Shown piece after piece: positions 7,235-7,666 of a DNA stretch of 7,666 bases. This DNA comes from an uncultured Prevotella sp. (GTDB lineage Bacteria; Bacteroidota; Bacteroidia; Bacteroidales; Bacteroidaceae). The notes under the pieces are model-generated. The model was not told where the DNA came from. It was given only the letters and a program-made list of their open reading frames with translations, and did not search any database. Made by a program: the position numbers and the translations under genes. Numbering within the stretch: position 1 is the first letter of the stretch; every line of letters starts with the position of its first letter. The stretch covers positions 1 through 7,666 of the forward strand of contig CALNBT010000087.1 of assembly GCA_937874345.1 (NCBI GenBank), in the 5' to 3' direction.

Positions 7235-7666
7235 CCATTATATGAAACAAGACAAATGGATTAAAGACTTACAACGGCGCATGGCAGACTATCAGGAGCC
7301 ATCGACCGGTGATTTGTGGCCCGGCATAGAGAAAGCACTTGACCAAAAGACGGTTCTCCATCCGGCACCAAAGATCCTTATGTGGCACCGCTGGGCGGCT
7401 GCCGCTGCTGTGGCAATTGTCTTGGCTGGTGGTTCCCTGCTGTGGTGGCATGCTGCTGAAACGCCCAAGACAAATGTGGCACAGCAGACCTTGAGGCCGG
7501 CAACGGTCAATGAGCCTGTGCAGAACACTGCAGTCAGCAATGTGGCTGTCGGCACAAGGCCCGACAAACTACCTGATATTGCTGCACAAAATGCACCATA
7601 TCGATCGGCAAACTTGGCACTATCGACAGCCAAAATGCACTCTTTTGGAAAGCACTCATCTTCCAC

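Overview
The window looks like chromosomal DNA from a Bacteroidota species, most likely Prevotella or a close relative. Four lines of evidence support this. Shine-Dalgarno sequences are absent and start codons follow A-rich leaders. Four genes have exact copies of the Bacteroidota -7 promoter box TAnnTTTG just upstream. An ECF sigma factor of the usual Bacteroidales type is present. The lipoprotein signals are short and end in Cys. No mobile element, CRISPR array, tRNA or rRNA was seen.

The left half (1-4202) holds four independent-looking housekeeping or accessory genes, all on the minus strand: an NRAMP-type Mn2+/Fe2+ transporter (C-terminus cut by the window edge), a small FMN nitroreductase, a TIGR01777/YfcH-type SDR epimerase and an EamA/DMT-family permease. 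Each carries its own promoter box, so they look like single-gene units rather than an operon. The NRAMP promoter is the most complete (TTTG-N20-TATTTTTG) and lies so close to the ATG that the mRNA may be leaderless.

The middle (4203-6126) holds one lipoprotein gene of unknown function (minus strand) flanked by two unusually long noncoding stretches, 475 and 534 bases. Both are rich in inverted repeats. The 534-base one separates two divergent lipoprotein genes and contains two long-stem hairpins, an intrinsic-terminator-like hairpin on the plus strand with no plus-strand gene before it, and a separate 8-bp dyad.

The right end (6127-7666) is a tightly packed plus-strand operon: a small lipoprotein, an ECF sigma factor and a single-pass membrane protein (cut by the window edge) that is probably its anti-sigma factor. 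Both junctions overlap by 11 bases. No standard TAnnTTTG promoter was found upstream, which would fit control by an alternative sigma factor, perhaps the encoded one. This lipoprotein/ECF/anti-sigma cassette with its structured divergent intergenic region is the most likely place for an undescribed regulatory system. All family calls come from reading motifs; no database search was possible.
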